Source: Acidovorax sp.
GTDB lineage: Bacteria > Pseudomonadota > Gammaproteobacteria > Burkholderiales > Burkholderiaceae_C
DNA length: 6,555 bases
Direction: 5' to 3'
Assembly (NCBI GenBank): GCA_030150585.1
Contig: JASLFM010000240.1
Location: 1 to 6,555, forward strand
The position numbers were made by a program, and so were the translations under genes. The notes beneath the pieces are model-generated. The model made no database searches and was not told the origin of the DNA. It saw only the letters and a list, made by a program, of their open reading frames with translations. Below are positions 1-5,302 of the stretch, one piece after another (within the stretch, counting starts at the first letter, position 1; each line of letters starts with the position of its first letter).

Positions 1-459
1 GATCAGCACGCGCCCGTCGGCCAGCAGCGTGGCGGTGTGCTGGCGGCGGCGCACGGACATGGCGCCCGCGTCGGTGAAGGTATTGGTTTGCGGATCGAAC
101 GTGGCGGTGGCGTTGACCGAGGCGCTGCCGTTGGTGCCGCCTGCGATCAGCAGCGTGCCATCGGGCAGCGGTGTGGCCGTGTGGTCGGAGCGCGGGCCGG
201 GCAGCGCGGGGCCGCCCGTCCAGCGGCCCGTGGCCGGGTCGTAGAACTGGGTGGTGGCGACGGGCGTTGCGCCGTCGTTACCGCCCGCAACGAGCACGCG
301 CCCGTCGCCCAGTTGCGTGGTCGTGTGGCGCGAGCGCGCGCCGGTGAAGCTGCCCGCGTCCTGCCAGCCGGCGGCCTGCGCGGTGCTGGCAACGCCCAGG
401 CACAGTGCGGCGGTATGGAGGAAACGCCGGGCCGTGGCGGCCCATGCAGGGGGATTCAT
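1..459 (-). CDS. Secreted kelch-repeat protein, 5' part (runs off left edge)
   Basis: Reading the minus strand from the ATG at 459-457 gives 153 uninterrupted codons to the window edge, so the C-terminal part is missing. Residues 1-29 look like a Sec signal peptide: a basic n-region with R11-R12, a hydrophobic core (AALCLGVAS) and an AQA cleavage site before A30. The arginine pair does not fit the Tat motif, and C20 lacks a lipobox, so export to the periplasm or outside is expected. The mature part shows kelch-type units: SRHTTTQLGDGRVLVAGG, then YDPATGRW, then SDHTATPLPDGTLLIAGG, then FDPQTNTF, then the start of a third unit (RRQHTATLLADGRVLI). Such blades form beta-propellers, as in the central domain of galactose-oxidase-like proteins; no catalytic residue can be judged from this fragment. 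The start is supported by a Shine-Dalgarno sequence GGAAGGAA (475-468), 8 nt away. The gene is divergent from the AraC-type regulator at 626 and is its likely target. The enzymatic or binding role is unknown. Confidence 0.85.
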   Translation of the reverse strand, partial: MNPPAWAATARRFLHTAALCLGVASTAQAAGWQDAGSFTGARSRHTTTQLGDGRVLVAGGNDGATPVATTQFYDPATGRWTGGPALPGPRSDHTATPLPDGTLLIAGGTNGSASVNATATFDPQTNTFTDAGAMSVRRRQHTATLLADGRVLI

Positions 460-467
460 GGGGTGAG

Positions 468-475
468 TTCCTTCC
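468..475 (-). promoter_or_regulatory. Ribosome binding site of the kelch gene
   Basis: On the minus strand GGAAGGAA lies 8 nt upstream of the ATG at 459-457. It fixes the start of the kelch gene, and no alternative in-frame start with a better site is visible. Confidence 0.65.
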
Positions 476-495
476 AAAAAATGCAACGATTTTTT
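476..495. repeat. AT-rich inverted repeat in the kelch leader
   Basis: AAAAAAT (476-482) and ATTTTTT (489-495) form a perfect 7-bp inverted repeat around a 6-nt loop. It sits directly upstream of the kelch Shine-Dalgarno sequence, in the transcribed leader if the proposed promoter is right. An all A-U stem would be weak. It stands out mainly because the surrounding genome is so GC-rich. It may simply be promoter-associated AT-rich DNA. Confidence 0.4.
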
Positions 496-522
496 GAAAA
501 AGCCCCCCGTGCGTCTTGGCAA
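494..522 (-). promoter_or_regulatory. Candidate activator-dependent promoter of the kelch gene
   Basis: Read on the minus strand, TTGCCA (522-517) matches the sigma70 -35 consensus at 5 of 6 positions. A 17-nt spacer leads to a poor -10, TTTCAA (499-494), with 3 of 6 matches. The leader would be about 30 nt. A decent -35 lying inside the promoter-proximal operator repeat, together with a weak -10, is the class II layout used by many AraC-family activators. The operator overlap and spacing are seen directly; the activation mode is inferred. Confidence 0.35.
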
Positions 523-573
523 AAAACGACGCCGGATTTGCCGCAAACGACAGGCTCTTTGCTGCAAACGACA
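516..573. promoter_or_regulatory. Three tandem 21-bp-spaced operator-like repeats
   Basis: TTTGCNGCAAACGACA occurs at 537-552 and 558-573, with only the N differing. A degenerate copy at 516-531 (11 of 16 matches, sharing AAACGAC) is in the same register. All three are spaced exactly 21 bp, two helical turns, so they face the same side of the DNA. AraC/XylS-family proteins typically bind direct repeats with this periodicity; the two Pm half-sites of XylS are about 21 bp apart. The array lies between the divergent kelch gene and the first AraC-type gene, which makes those regulators the obvious candidates. The core TTTGCNGCAAA is also a perfect 11-bp palindrome in the two good copies, so a dimeric repressor cannot be excluded. 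The degenerate copy is the one closest to the kelch gene. Confidence 0.7.
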
Positions 574-612
574 AATGCATCTGCGTCCCTGCGCGAGCCC
601 CCGCGCCGCCCG

Positions 613-618
613 GATACT
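613..618 (+). promoter_or_regulatory. Candidate -10 for a leaderless araC-type transcript
   Basis: GATACT matches TATAAT at 4 of 6 positions and ends 7 nt before the ATG at 626, so transcription would begin at or beside the start codon. No Shine-Dalgarno sequence precedes this ATG, which fits a leaderless message. No convincing -35 is visible. Confidence 0.35.
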
Positions 619-625
619 GGCCCGC

Positions 626-1567
626 ATGGACGCACGGCCCATCTCTCCATCCACCCGCATCGAACAGGTGCGGGAGTGCTACGCGCGCCAGCGCATGGCG
701 GTCGATATCGCACCGCTGGGCGGCGCGCACGCCTTCCAGGTCAATCTGCAAAGCACGCCCTTGAGCGCCAGTGTCGGCCTGGGTGCGGGCACCGCCACGG
801 CGCACGTGGCGCGGCGCAGCCCGGCCCTGGCCGCGCGCGAGGGCGTCGACGCGGTGCTGCTCGCGCGCTTCTCGCAGCCCTTCGCCTACACCTGCGGGCC
901 GCTGGCACAGGCCCTTTTTGCGCCGGGCGACACGCTGGTCGCGCCCATGGACGCAGCCTTCGAGTGCCTGCACCCCACGGCAGGCGCCATGCAGACCCTG
1001 TGGGTGCAGCGCGCTGCCCTGCCCGCGCTGCTGGACGGCCCGGCGCAGCGCATCGGCGTCAGCGGGCACCTCGACCTGCTCTTCGGCTACGCCGCCAGCA
1101 TCCAGCGCCAGGGGGCGCTGGACGCGGCCCTGGCCGTCCAGGCCGCCAGCCACCTCACCGACCTGCTCGCCCTGGCTCTGGGCGCGCGCGGCGACACGGC
1201 GCAACAGGCCCGCCAGCGCGGCGAGCGCGCCGCCCGCTTGGCCGCCCTGCGTGCGCATGTGGCCCACAGCTACCGCGACCCACAGCTTTCGGTGGCCCAT
1301 CTGGCGCACCAGCACCACATGAGCGTGCGGCAGGTGCAGCGCCTGTTCGAGGAAACGGGCAGCACCTTCACGGCTTGCCTGCAAAGCCACCGCCTCGCCC
1401 ACGTGCGCCGGGCCCTGGCCGACCCGGCGCGCGCAGGCCTGCGGATTGCCACCCTGGCCTATGAGGCAGGGTTCTCGGACCTCGCGGCGTTCAACCGGCT
1501 CTTCAAGCAGCGCTACGGGGCCGCCCCGGGGCAGGTGCGGGTGGGCGCGGTGGCGCGGGCCGGTTGA
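626..1567 (+). CDS. AraC/XylS-family transcriptional regulator (first of a tandem pair)
   Basis: This 313-residue DNA-binding activator or repressor has the usual AraC/XylS order. Residues about 15-180 form an N-terminal sensing domain resembling the AraC-binding-like family (PF14525). A C-terminal double helix-turn-helix follows: HTH1 at about 221-245 (LSVAHLAHQHHMSVRQVQRLF) and HTH2 at about 274-298 (IATLAYEAGFSDLAAFNRLFKQ), ending in the family-typical YGAAPGQVR. The effector cannot be read from sequence. The frame stays open back to an ATG at 494. The 626 start is preferred because the upstream part overlaps the tandem operator repeats, reads as non-protein-like basic sequence, and has no counterpart in the paralogue at 1631. 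There is no Shine-Dalgarno sequence, but a -10-like box lies 7 nt upstream. It is divergent from the kelch gene and probably autoregulated or controlling that gene through the 516-573 array. Length is normal for the family. Confidence 0.88.
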   Translation: MDARPISPSTRIEQVRECYARQRMAVDIAPLGGAHAFQVNLQSTPLSASVGLGAGTATAHVARRSPALAAREGVDAVLLARFSQPFAYTCGPLAQALFAPGDTLVAPMDAAFECLHPTAGAMQTLWVQRAALPALLDGPAQRIGVSGHLDLLFGYAASIQRQGALDAALAVQAASHLTDLLALALGARGDTAQQARQRGERAARLAALRAHVAHSYRDPQLSVAHLAHQHHMSVRQVQRLFEETGSTFTACLQSHRLAHVRRALADPARAGLRIATLAYEAGFSDLAAFNRLFKQRYGAAPGQVRVGAVARAG

Positions 1568-1630
1568 CCGATGGCGGCACCCCATGGGGGAATGGCGCAA
1601 GCCCCCCGCCTTGTGGCAGCATCCGCGCCC

Positions 1631-2590
1631 ATGGCTCCTGTCATGCCCCAGCGTTTTTGCACCGATGCGCTGCCTGCCGCCACGCGCATGGAGCAGGTGC
1701 GCGATGGCTATGCGCGCCTGGGCATGGCCGTGGAGCTGGAGCCGCTCGAGGACGAGCGTGCTTTCCGCCTGGATCTGAGCAGCACCCGGCTCAGCGCCAG
1801 CGTCAGCCTGGGCGGTGGCGTTTTCAGCCCCTACGCTTCCCGGCGCAGCCGGGCGATGGCTGCGCGCGCGGGGGCGGATGCCGTATGGATCTCGCGCTTT
1901 TCGCGGCCGTACCGCTACACCTGCGGTCCCCTGGTGCAAACGGAGTTCGCGCCGGGCGAGACGCTGCTGGCACCGATGGACGAGGCGTTCGAGTGTGTCT
2001 ACCCTGCCGCCGGCATCGTTCAAACCGTCTGGATGCAGCGCTCTGCGGTGGGCGCTCTGCTGGACGTACCGGCGTGCCGCCTTGCCGCCTTGCCGCAGCT
2101 CGATCTGCTGTTCAGCTACGCGGCAAGCATTCAGCGCCAGGAAGTGCTGGATGCGCCGCTGGCCGACCTGGCCGCCACGCACCTTGCCGACCTGCTGGCC
2201 CTGGCCCTGGGCGCACGCGGCGACACGGCGGATCTTGCCCGCCAGCGCGGCGAGCGCGCCGCCCGCCTGGTGGCCTTGCGTGCCCACGTGGCGCGCGCCT
2301 ACCGCGACCCGCAGCTATCCGTGGCCCAGCTGGCGCATCAGCACCACATGAGCGTGCGGCAGGTGCAGCGGCTGTTCGAGGAAGACGGTACGACCTTCAC
2401 CGCCTGCCTGCAAAACTGCCGCCTGGAGCACGTGCACCGCGCGCTGCAAGACCGCGCGCAGGCGCACCTGCTGGTCGCCACCATCGCCTACGAGGCCGGG
2501 TTCCACGACCTCGCGGCGTTCAACCGCCTGTTCAAGCAGTGCTTCGGTGCCACGCCGACGCAGGTGAGAGAGGCGGCAGCGCAGGGTTGA
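1631..2590 (+). CDS. AraC/XylS-family transcriptional regulator (second of a tandem pair)
   Basis: This 319-residue paralogue aligns with the gene at 626 without a gap from TR(I/M)EQVR to QVR, at a constant offset of 1029 bp. By eye identity is roughly two-thirds overall, about 55% in the first 70 aligned residues and clearly higher after LDLLF. HTH1 lies at about 229-253 and shares HQHHMSVRQVQRLFEE exactly with its neighbour; HTH2 at about 282-306 has YEAGFHDLAAFNRLFKQ. Both proteins should therefore recognise very similar DNA, while their sensing domains may answer to different signals. The start is uncertain. In-frame ATGs occur at 1571 (3 nt after the upstream stop), 1592, 1631 and 1643, none with a good Shine-Dalgarno sequence. 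I chose 1631 because it best matches the paralogue's N-terminus. The 63-nt gap suggests co-transcription with the first gene. Effector and targets are unknown. Confidence 0.85.
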   Translation: MAPVMPQRFCTDALPAATRMEQVRDGYARLGMAVELEPLEDERAFRLDLSSTRLSASVSLGGGVFSPYASRRSRAMAARAGADAVWISRFSRPYRYTCGPLVQTEFAPGETLLAPMDEAFECVYPAAGIVQTVWMQRSAVGALLDVPACRLAALPQLDLLFSYAASIQRQEVLDAPLADLAATHLADLLALALGARGDTADLARQRGERAARLVALRAHVARAYRDPQLSVAQLAHQHHMSVRQVQRLFEEDGTTFTACLQNCRLEHVHRALQDRAQAHLLVATIAYEAGFHDLAAFNRLFKQCFGATPTQVREAAAQG

Positions 2591-2623
2591 TACCGGTGAG
2601 GCGGCTGCCAGCCCCTGGAAGCG

Positions 2624-2641
2624 GCCAGCGCGGCGGCTGGC
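2624..2641 (+). terminator. GC-rich stem-loop after the araC-type pair (possible terminator)
   Basis: GCCAGC (2624-2629) and GCTGGC (2636-2641) form a perfect 6-bp stem with a 6-nt loop, between the second regulator and murU. No U-tract follows, so intrinsic termination would be weak; a Rho-assisted end or chance in GC-rich DNA are alternatives. The structure also overlaps where a -35 for murU would lie. Confidence 0.25.
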
Positions 2642-2646
2642 GCCCC

Positions 2647-2652
2647 TACACT
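2647..2652 (+). promoter_or_regulatory. Candidate -10 for leaderless murU transcript
   Basis: TACACT matches TATAAT at 4 of 6 positions, including the key T, A and final T, and ends exactly 7 nt before the murU ATG. No Shine-Dalgarno sequence is present (GCGGGCC precedes the ATG). The geometry matches that seen at 626. No good -35 was found. Confidence 0.4.
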
Positions 2653-2659
2653 GCGGGCC

Positions 2660-3400
2660 ATGACGACTTCCGCCTTTCCCGCGATGCTGCTGGCCGCCGG
2701 CCGCGGCGAGCGCATGCGCCCGCTTACCGACACCTGCCCCAAGCCGCTGCTGGAGGTGCAGGGCAGCCCGCTGCTGGCGTGGCACCTGCGGGCGCTGGCC
2801 GCGGCGGGCGTGCGGCGCGTGTGCATCAACACGGCGTGGCTGGGGGAGCGGATTTCCAGCCATTTCGGTGCCGAGCCCCTGCTGGACGGGCGCCAGCAGC
2901 TATCGATTTCGTACTCGCATGAGGGCCGCGACTTCGGCGGGGCGCTGGAGACGGCCGGCGGCATCGCGCGCGCGCTGCCGCAGCTGGGGCCGGTGTTCTG
3001 GCTCGCGGCGGGCGACGTGTTCGCGCCCGATTTCACCTTCCCACCCGAGGCCGCGCGCGCGTTTGCCGCGAGCGACCGGCTCGCGCACCTGTGGCTCGTC
3101 CCCAACCCCGAACACAACCCGCGCGGAGACTTCGGCCTCTCGGCCGACGGGCTGGCGCTGAACCTGCCGGCCTCCGACCCGGCACCGCGCTACACCTACA
3201 GCACCATCGCGCTGCTGAAGGCCGAGCTGTTCGCTGCGCCCTGGTGCGGCATTCCTGCTGGCAACCCGGGCGGCGTGGCAGAGCCGCTCGCGCCGCTGCT
3301 GCGCCAGGCCATGGATGCGGGGCGCGTGGGCGCGGCGCTGTACACGGGCCGCTGGACCGACGTGGGCACGCCCGAGCGCTTGCGGGCGCTCAACGCCTAG
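2660..3400 (+). CDS. murU: MurU-type N-acetylmuramate-1-phosphate uridylyltransferase
   Basis: This cytoplasmic enzyme is predicted to make UDP-MurNAc and pyrophosphate from UTP and MurNAc-alpha-1-phosphate. That is the last step of the recycling route that returns MurNAc to peptidoglycan synthesis without passing through MurA, and in Pseudomonas it gives intrinsic fosfomycin tolerance. The 246-residue protein is a Rossmann-like sugar nucleotidyltransferase. It has the nucleotide-binding loop LLAAGRGERMRPLT at 10-23 with R18 and K28 in PKPL, the ETAGGI sugar-site segment near residue 98, the metal aspartate D119 in AAGDV, and a second aspartate D234 in WTDVGTPERL near the C-terminus. From memory, HLRALAAAGV, INTAWLG and LAPLLRQAMDAGRVG closely resemble Pseudomonas MurU (about 220 residues), with a few extra residues before ALETAGG. 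The partner kinase AmgK, often adjacent, is not in this window. A glucose-1-phosphate-type transferase is the main alternative. Confidence 0.87.
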   Translation: MTTSAFPAMLLAAGRGERMRPLTDTCPKPLLEVQGSPLLAWHLRALAAAGVRRVCINTAWLGERISSHFGAEPLLDGRQQLSISYSHEGRDFGGALETAGGIARALPQLGPVFWLAAGDVFAPDFTFPPEAARAFAASDRLAHLWLVPNPEHNPRGDFGLSADGLALNLPASDPAPRYTYSTIALLKAELFAAPWCGIPAGNPGGVAEPLAPLLRQAMDAGRVGAALYTGRWTDVGTPERLRALNA

Positions 3401-3425
3401 ATGGGGGCCTGGCTGCATCTGCTTG

Positions 3426-3454
3426 CAGACAGCGCGCGGCAAAACGCCCACAAT
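3426..3454 (+). promoter_or_regulatory. Candidate sigma70 promoter of the small gene at 3498
   Basis: CAGACA (3426-3431, 4 of 6 matches to TTGACA) is separated by 17 nt from CACAAT (3449-3454, 4 of 6 matches to TATAAT). Transcription would start near 3461, leaving a leader of about 37 nt that carries the strong ribosome binding site. Confidence 0.35.
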
Positions 3455-3484
3455 GGTTTACGGGCCCCCATGCAGGGCTCCGCC

Positions 3485-3492
3485 AAGGAGGT
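3485..3492 (+). promoter_or_regulatory. Strong ribosome binding site
   Basis: AAGGAGGT is a full anti-SD match, 5 nt before the ATG at 3498. It decides the start: the frame is open back to 3315, but that part overlaps the end of murU and lacks such a site. Confidence 0.8.
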
Positions 3493-3497
3493 GCCGC

Positions 3498-3824
3498 ATG
3501 TTTGATTTCTTCGAATATGGATCCAAGGCCTACGCCAAGCGCAGCGAAACGATGCTGCGCGAGGCGATGTTCGCAAGGCTCGAGCACGAAGCCGCCGCCG
3601 AACACCACCAGGCGCTTGCGCGCATGTATGCCGAGCGCATCGCCCGGCTGCAGCGCGAGGCACTCTCTAACCCCTGGGACCCGCGGCGCGCGGAGCCCGA
3701 ACGGCTGCCGGAGCGCCCAGATACCGAGCGGCGCGTGGCGGACCGGCGCGAGGCGCCGCGCCCCGGTTTTCGCGTGCTGACCCCGCACGAGTCCGAACCC
3801 AAGCAGATGCCCCGGGCGTCCTAG
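3498..3824 (+). CDS. Small charged helical protein of unknown function
   Basis: I do not recognise this 108-residue protein. It begins MFDFFEYGSKAYAKRSETML, an amphipathic stretch with aromatic residues. A region of about residues 15-55 follows, rich in A, E, R and L and free of proline (LREAMFARLEHEAAAEHHQALARMYAERIARLQREAL), which should be a long helix and possibly a coiled coil. From about residue 57 the chain is proline- and arginine-rich and probably disordered. There is no signal peptide or membrane segment, so it is likely cytoplasmic. Translation should be efficient given the perfect AAGGAGGT site, unlike its neighbours on both sides, which lack one. It sits 97 nt after murU and 49 nt before pepP on the same strand. 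I recall unnamed proteins of this kind in related genomes but cannot assign a family. Good codon-position GC pattern and the ribosome site support a real gene. Confidence 0.75.
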   Translation: MFDFFEYGSKAYAKRSETMLREAMFARLEHEAAAEHHQALARMYAERIARLQREALSNPWDPRRAEPERLPERPDTERRVADRREAPRPGFRVLTPHESEPKQMPRAS

Positions 3825-3861
3825 GGCCTGTTCGCCTGCAGCCAGCCTTGCGGGGCAGGGG

Positions 3862-3867
3862 TACCAT
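3862..3867 (+). promoter_or_regulatory. Candidate -10 for leaderless pepP transcript
   Basis: TACCAT matches TATAAT at 4 of 6 positions and ends 6 nt before the pepP ATG, which has no Shine-Dalgarno sequence. It is the third start in this window with that geometry. No clear -35 was found. Confidence 0.35.
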
Positions 3868-3873
3868 ACGGCG

Positions 3874-5256
3874 ATGAATACGCCCTATGCCCTGCGCCGC
3901 CAGGCCCTCGCCCGCCAGTTGGGTGCAGGCGGCATCGCCATCGTTCCCACGGCTGCCGAGCAGCCGCGCAACCGGGACAGCGCTTTCCTGTTCCGCCACG
4001 ACAGCTACTTCTACTACCTCACGGGCTTCACCGAGCCCCAGGCCCTGCTCGTGCTCACGGGCGAGGGCGAGGCCACGCTGTTCTGCGCGCCCAAGGACCT
4101 GGAGCGCGAGATCTGGGACGGCTACCGCCTCGGGCCCGAGGCCGCGCCGGGAACGCTGGGCGTGAACGCCGCCTACTCGTTCGCCGAACTCGATGCGCGC
4201 CTGCCGCGCCTGCTCGAGAACCGCAGCCAGGTCTGGTTTCCGTTCGCGACGCATCCGGGGCTGGCCGCGCGCGTCGAAGGCTGGCTGAACCAGGTGCGCG
4301 CGCGCGTGCGCTACGGCGCGCTGTGCCCCGCGCAGCAGAGCGACCTGTGCACGCTGCTCGACGAGATGCGCCTCGTCAAGGATGCGCACGAGCAGGCGAT
4401 CATGCGCCGCGCCGCGCAGATCAGCGCGGGCGCCCATGTGCGCGCCATGCAGTGCTCGGCGCGCCGCCTGCGCGCGGGCCAGGAGGTGCGCGAGTACCAC
4501 CTCGACGCCGAGCTGCTGCACGAATTCCGCCGCCACGGCTCGCAGTACCCGGCCTACGGCTCCATCGTGGCCGCGGGGGCCAACGCCTGCGTGCTGCACT
4601 ACCGCGCCGATGCCGCGCCCGTGCGCGACGGCGAGCTGGTGCTGATCGACGCGGGCTGCGAGCTCGACGGCTACGCGAGCGACATCACGCGCACCTTCCC
4701 GGCCAACGGCCGCTTTACCGGGCCGCAGCGCGCGCTCTACGACCTCGTGCTCGCGAGCCAGGACGCGGCCGTGGCCGCCACGCGGCCCGGAGCGCGCTTC
4801 ACCGATCCGCACGACGCCACCGTGGCCGTGCTTGCGCAGGGCCTGCTCGATCTGGGCCTGCTCGACCGGAACAAGGCGGGTACGGCGCAGGACGTGATTG
4901 AAAGCCGCGCCTACTTCCAGTTCTACATGCACCGCACGGGCCACTGGCTGGGCATGGACGTGCACGACTGCGGCAGCTACGTCGAGCCCTCCGAGGTCGG
5001 CCAGACCAGCGAGCGCAAAGACCCGCTCTCGGGCGAGACCATCACCAACCGCCCGAGCCGCATCCTGCGCCCCGGCATGGCGCTCACCATTGAGCCGGGG
5101 CTGTACGTGCGGCCCGCTGCGGGCGTGCCCGAGGCGTTCCACCACATCGGCATCCGCATTGAGGACGACGCCTTCGTGACCGAGGACGGCTGCGAACTCA
5201 TCACGCGCGGTGTGCCCGTGAAGGCCGACGAGATCGAAGCGCTGATGCGGGACTAG
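3874..5256 (+). CDS. pepP: Xaa-Pro aminopeptidase (aminopeptidase P)
   Basis: This cytoplasmic dinuclear metallopeptidase (M24B) removes the N-terminal residue from peptides whose second residue is proline. The 460-residue protein has an N-terminal AMP_N-type domain (about 5-135, with FLFRHDSYFYYLTGFTEP) followed by the pita-bread catalytic domain. All five metal ligands can be placed: D259 in IDAGCELDG, D270 in ASDITRTFP, H357 in TGHWLGMDVHD, E407 in TIEPGLYV and E430 in GIRIEDD. H364 (MDVHD) corresponds to the conserved second histidine near the active site. It is about 20 residues longer than the 441-residue E. coli enzyme, mostly from an insert at about 378-395 (SERKDPLSGETITNRPSR) just before the ILRPGMALTIEPG segment; I believe similar inserts are common in Burkholderiales. 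There is no signal peptide. The start at 3874 is the first ATG in the frame and lacks a Shine-Dalgarno sequence, but a -10-like box lies 6 nt upstream. Confidence 0.94.
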   Translation: MNTPYALRRQALARQLGAGGIAIVPTAAEQPRNRDSAFLFRHDSYFYYLTGFTEPQALLVLTGEGEATLFCAPKDLEREIWDGYRLGPEAAPGTLGVNAAYSFAELDARLPRLLENRSQVWFPFATHPGLAARVEGWLNQVRARVRYGALCPAQQSDLCTLLDEMRLVKDAHEQAIMRRAAQISAGAHVRAMQCSARRLRAGQEVREYHLDAELLHEFRRHGSQYPAYGSIVAAGANACVLHYRADAAPVRDGELVLIDAGCELDGYASDITRTFPANGRFTGPQRALYDLVLASQDAAVAATRPGARFTDPHDATVAVLAQGLLDLGLLDRNKAGTAQDVIESRAYFQFYMHRTGHWLGMDVHDCGSYVEPSEVGQTSERKDPLSGETITNRPSRILRPGMALTIEPGLYVRPAAGVPEAFHHIGIRIEDDAFVTEDGCELITRGVPVKADEIEALMRD

Positions 5257-5260
5257 CGGC

Positions 5261-5275
5261 GCCCTCGCGGAGGGC
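5261..5275 (+). terminator. Short GC stem-loop after pepP (possible terminator)
   Basis: GCCCTC (5261-5266) and GAGGGC (5270-5275) form a perfect 6-bp stem with a 3-nt loop, 4 nt after the pepP stop codon. There is no immediate U-tract, so it is a weak intrinsic terminator at best. Its place, right before the separate pyk promoter, favours a transcript end. Confidence 0.4.
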
Positions 5276-5281
5276 CCGTGG

Positions 5282-5302
5282 ATGCAATTTGGTTTCTTGC
5301 AT
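5282..5302. repeat. Inverted repeat ATGCAA-N9-TTGCAT upstream of pyk
   Basis: ATGCAA at 5282-5287 and TTGCAT at 5297-5302 are perfect reverse complements separated by 9 nt. The right arm coincides with the candidate -35 of pyk, so a protein bound here could compete with RNA polymerase. No regulator is assigned. Confidence 0.4.

Noticed and set aside
1..459. A lipobox or Tat signal in the kelch N-terminus
   Set aside because: The residue before C20 is leucine, not G, A or S, and the RR pair is followed directly by FL, so neither the lipobox nor the SRRxFLK pattern fits. A normal Sec signal with AQA cleavage is better.
516..573. A CRISPR array or satellite
   Set aside because: There are only three copies of a 16-bp motif with 5-bp gaps and no cas genes. 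Unit length and spacing fit operator half-sites, not CRISPR.
494..625. A 44-residue N-terminal extension of the first AraC protein from the ATG at 494
   Set aside because: It would be coded by the tandem operator repeats, is very basic and unlike the family N-terminus, and has no equivalent in the paralogue.
37..1464. A 475-codon plus-strand frame through the kelch gene and first AraC gene
   Set aside because: It reads antisense to the kelch gene and out of frame with the regulator, with arginine- and alanine-rich noise sequence.
278..2287. A 669-codon open frame on the minus strand opposite the kelch start and AraC pair
   Set aside because: It is antisense to two well-supported AraC genes and part of the kelch gene. 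Its product is low-complexity in A, R, G, H and Q, and it owes its length to high GC at codon positions that disfavours stops.
3825..3873. A terminator from CCTGC...GCAGG between the small gene and pepP
   Set aside because: It is only a 5-bp stem with a long loop and no U-tract, which is expected by chance in DNA this GC-rich.
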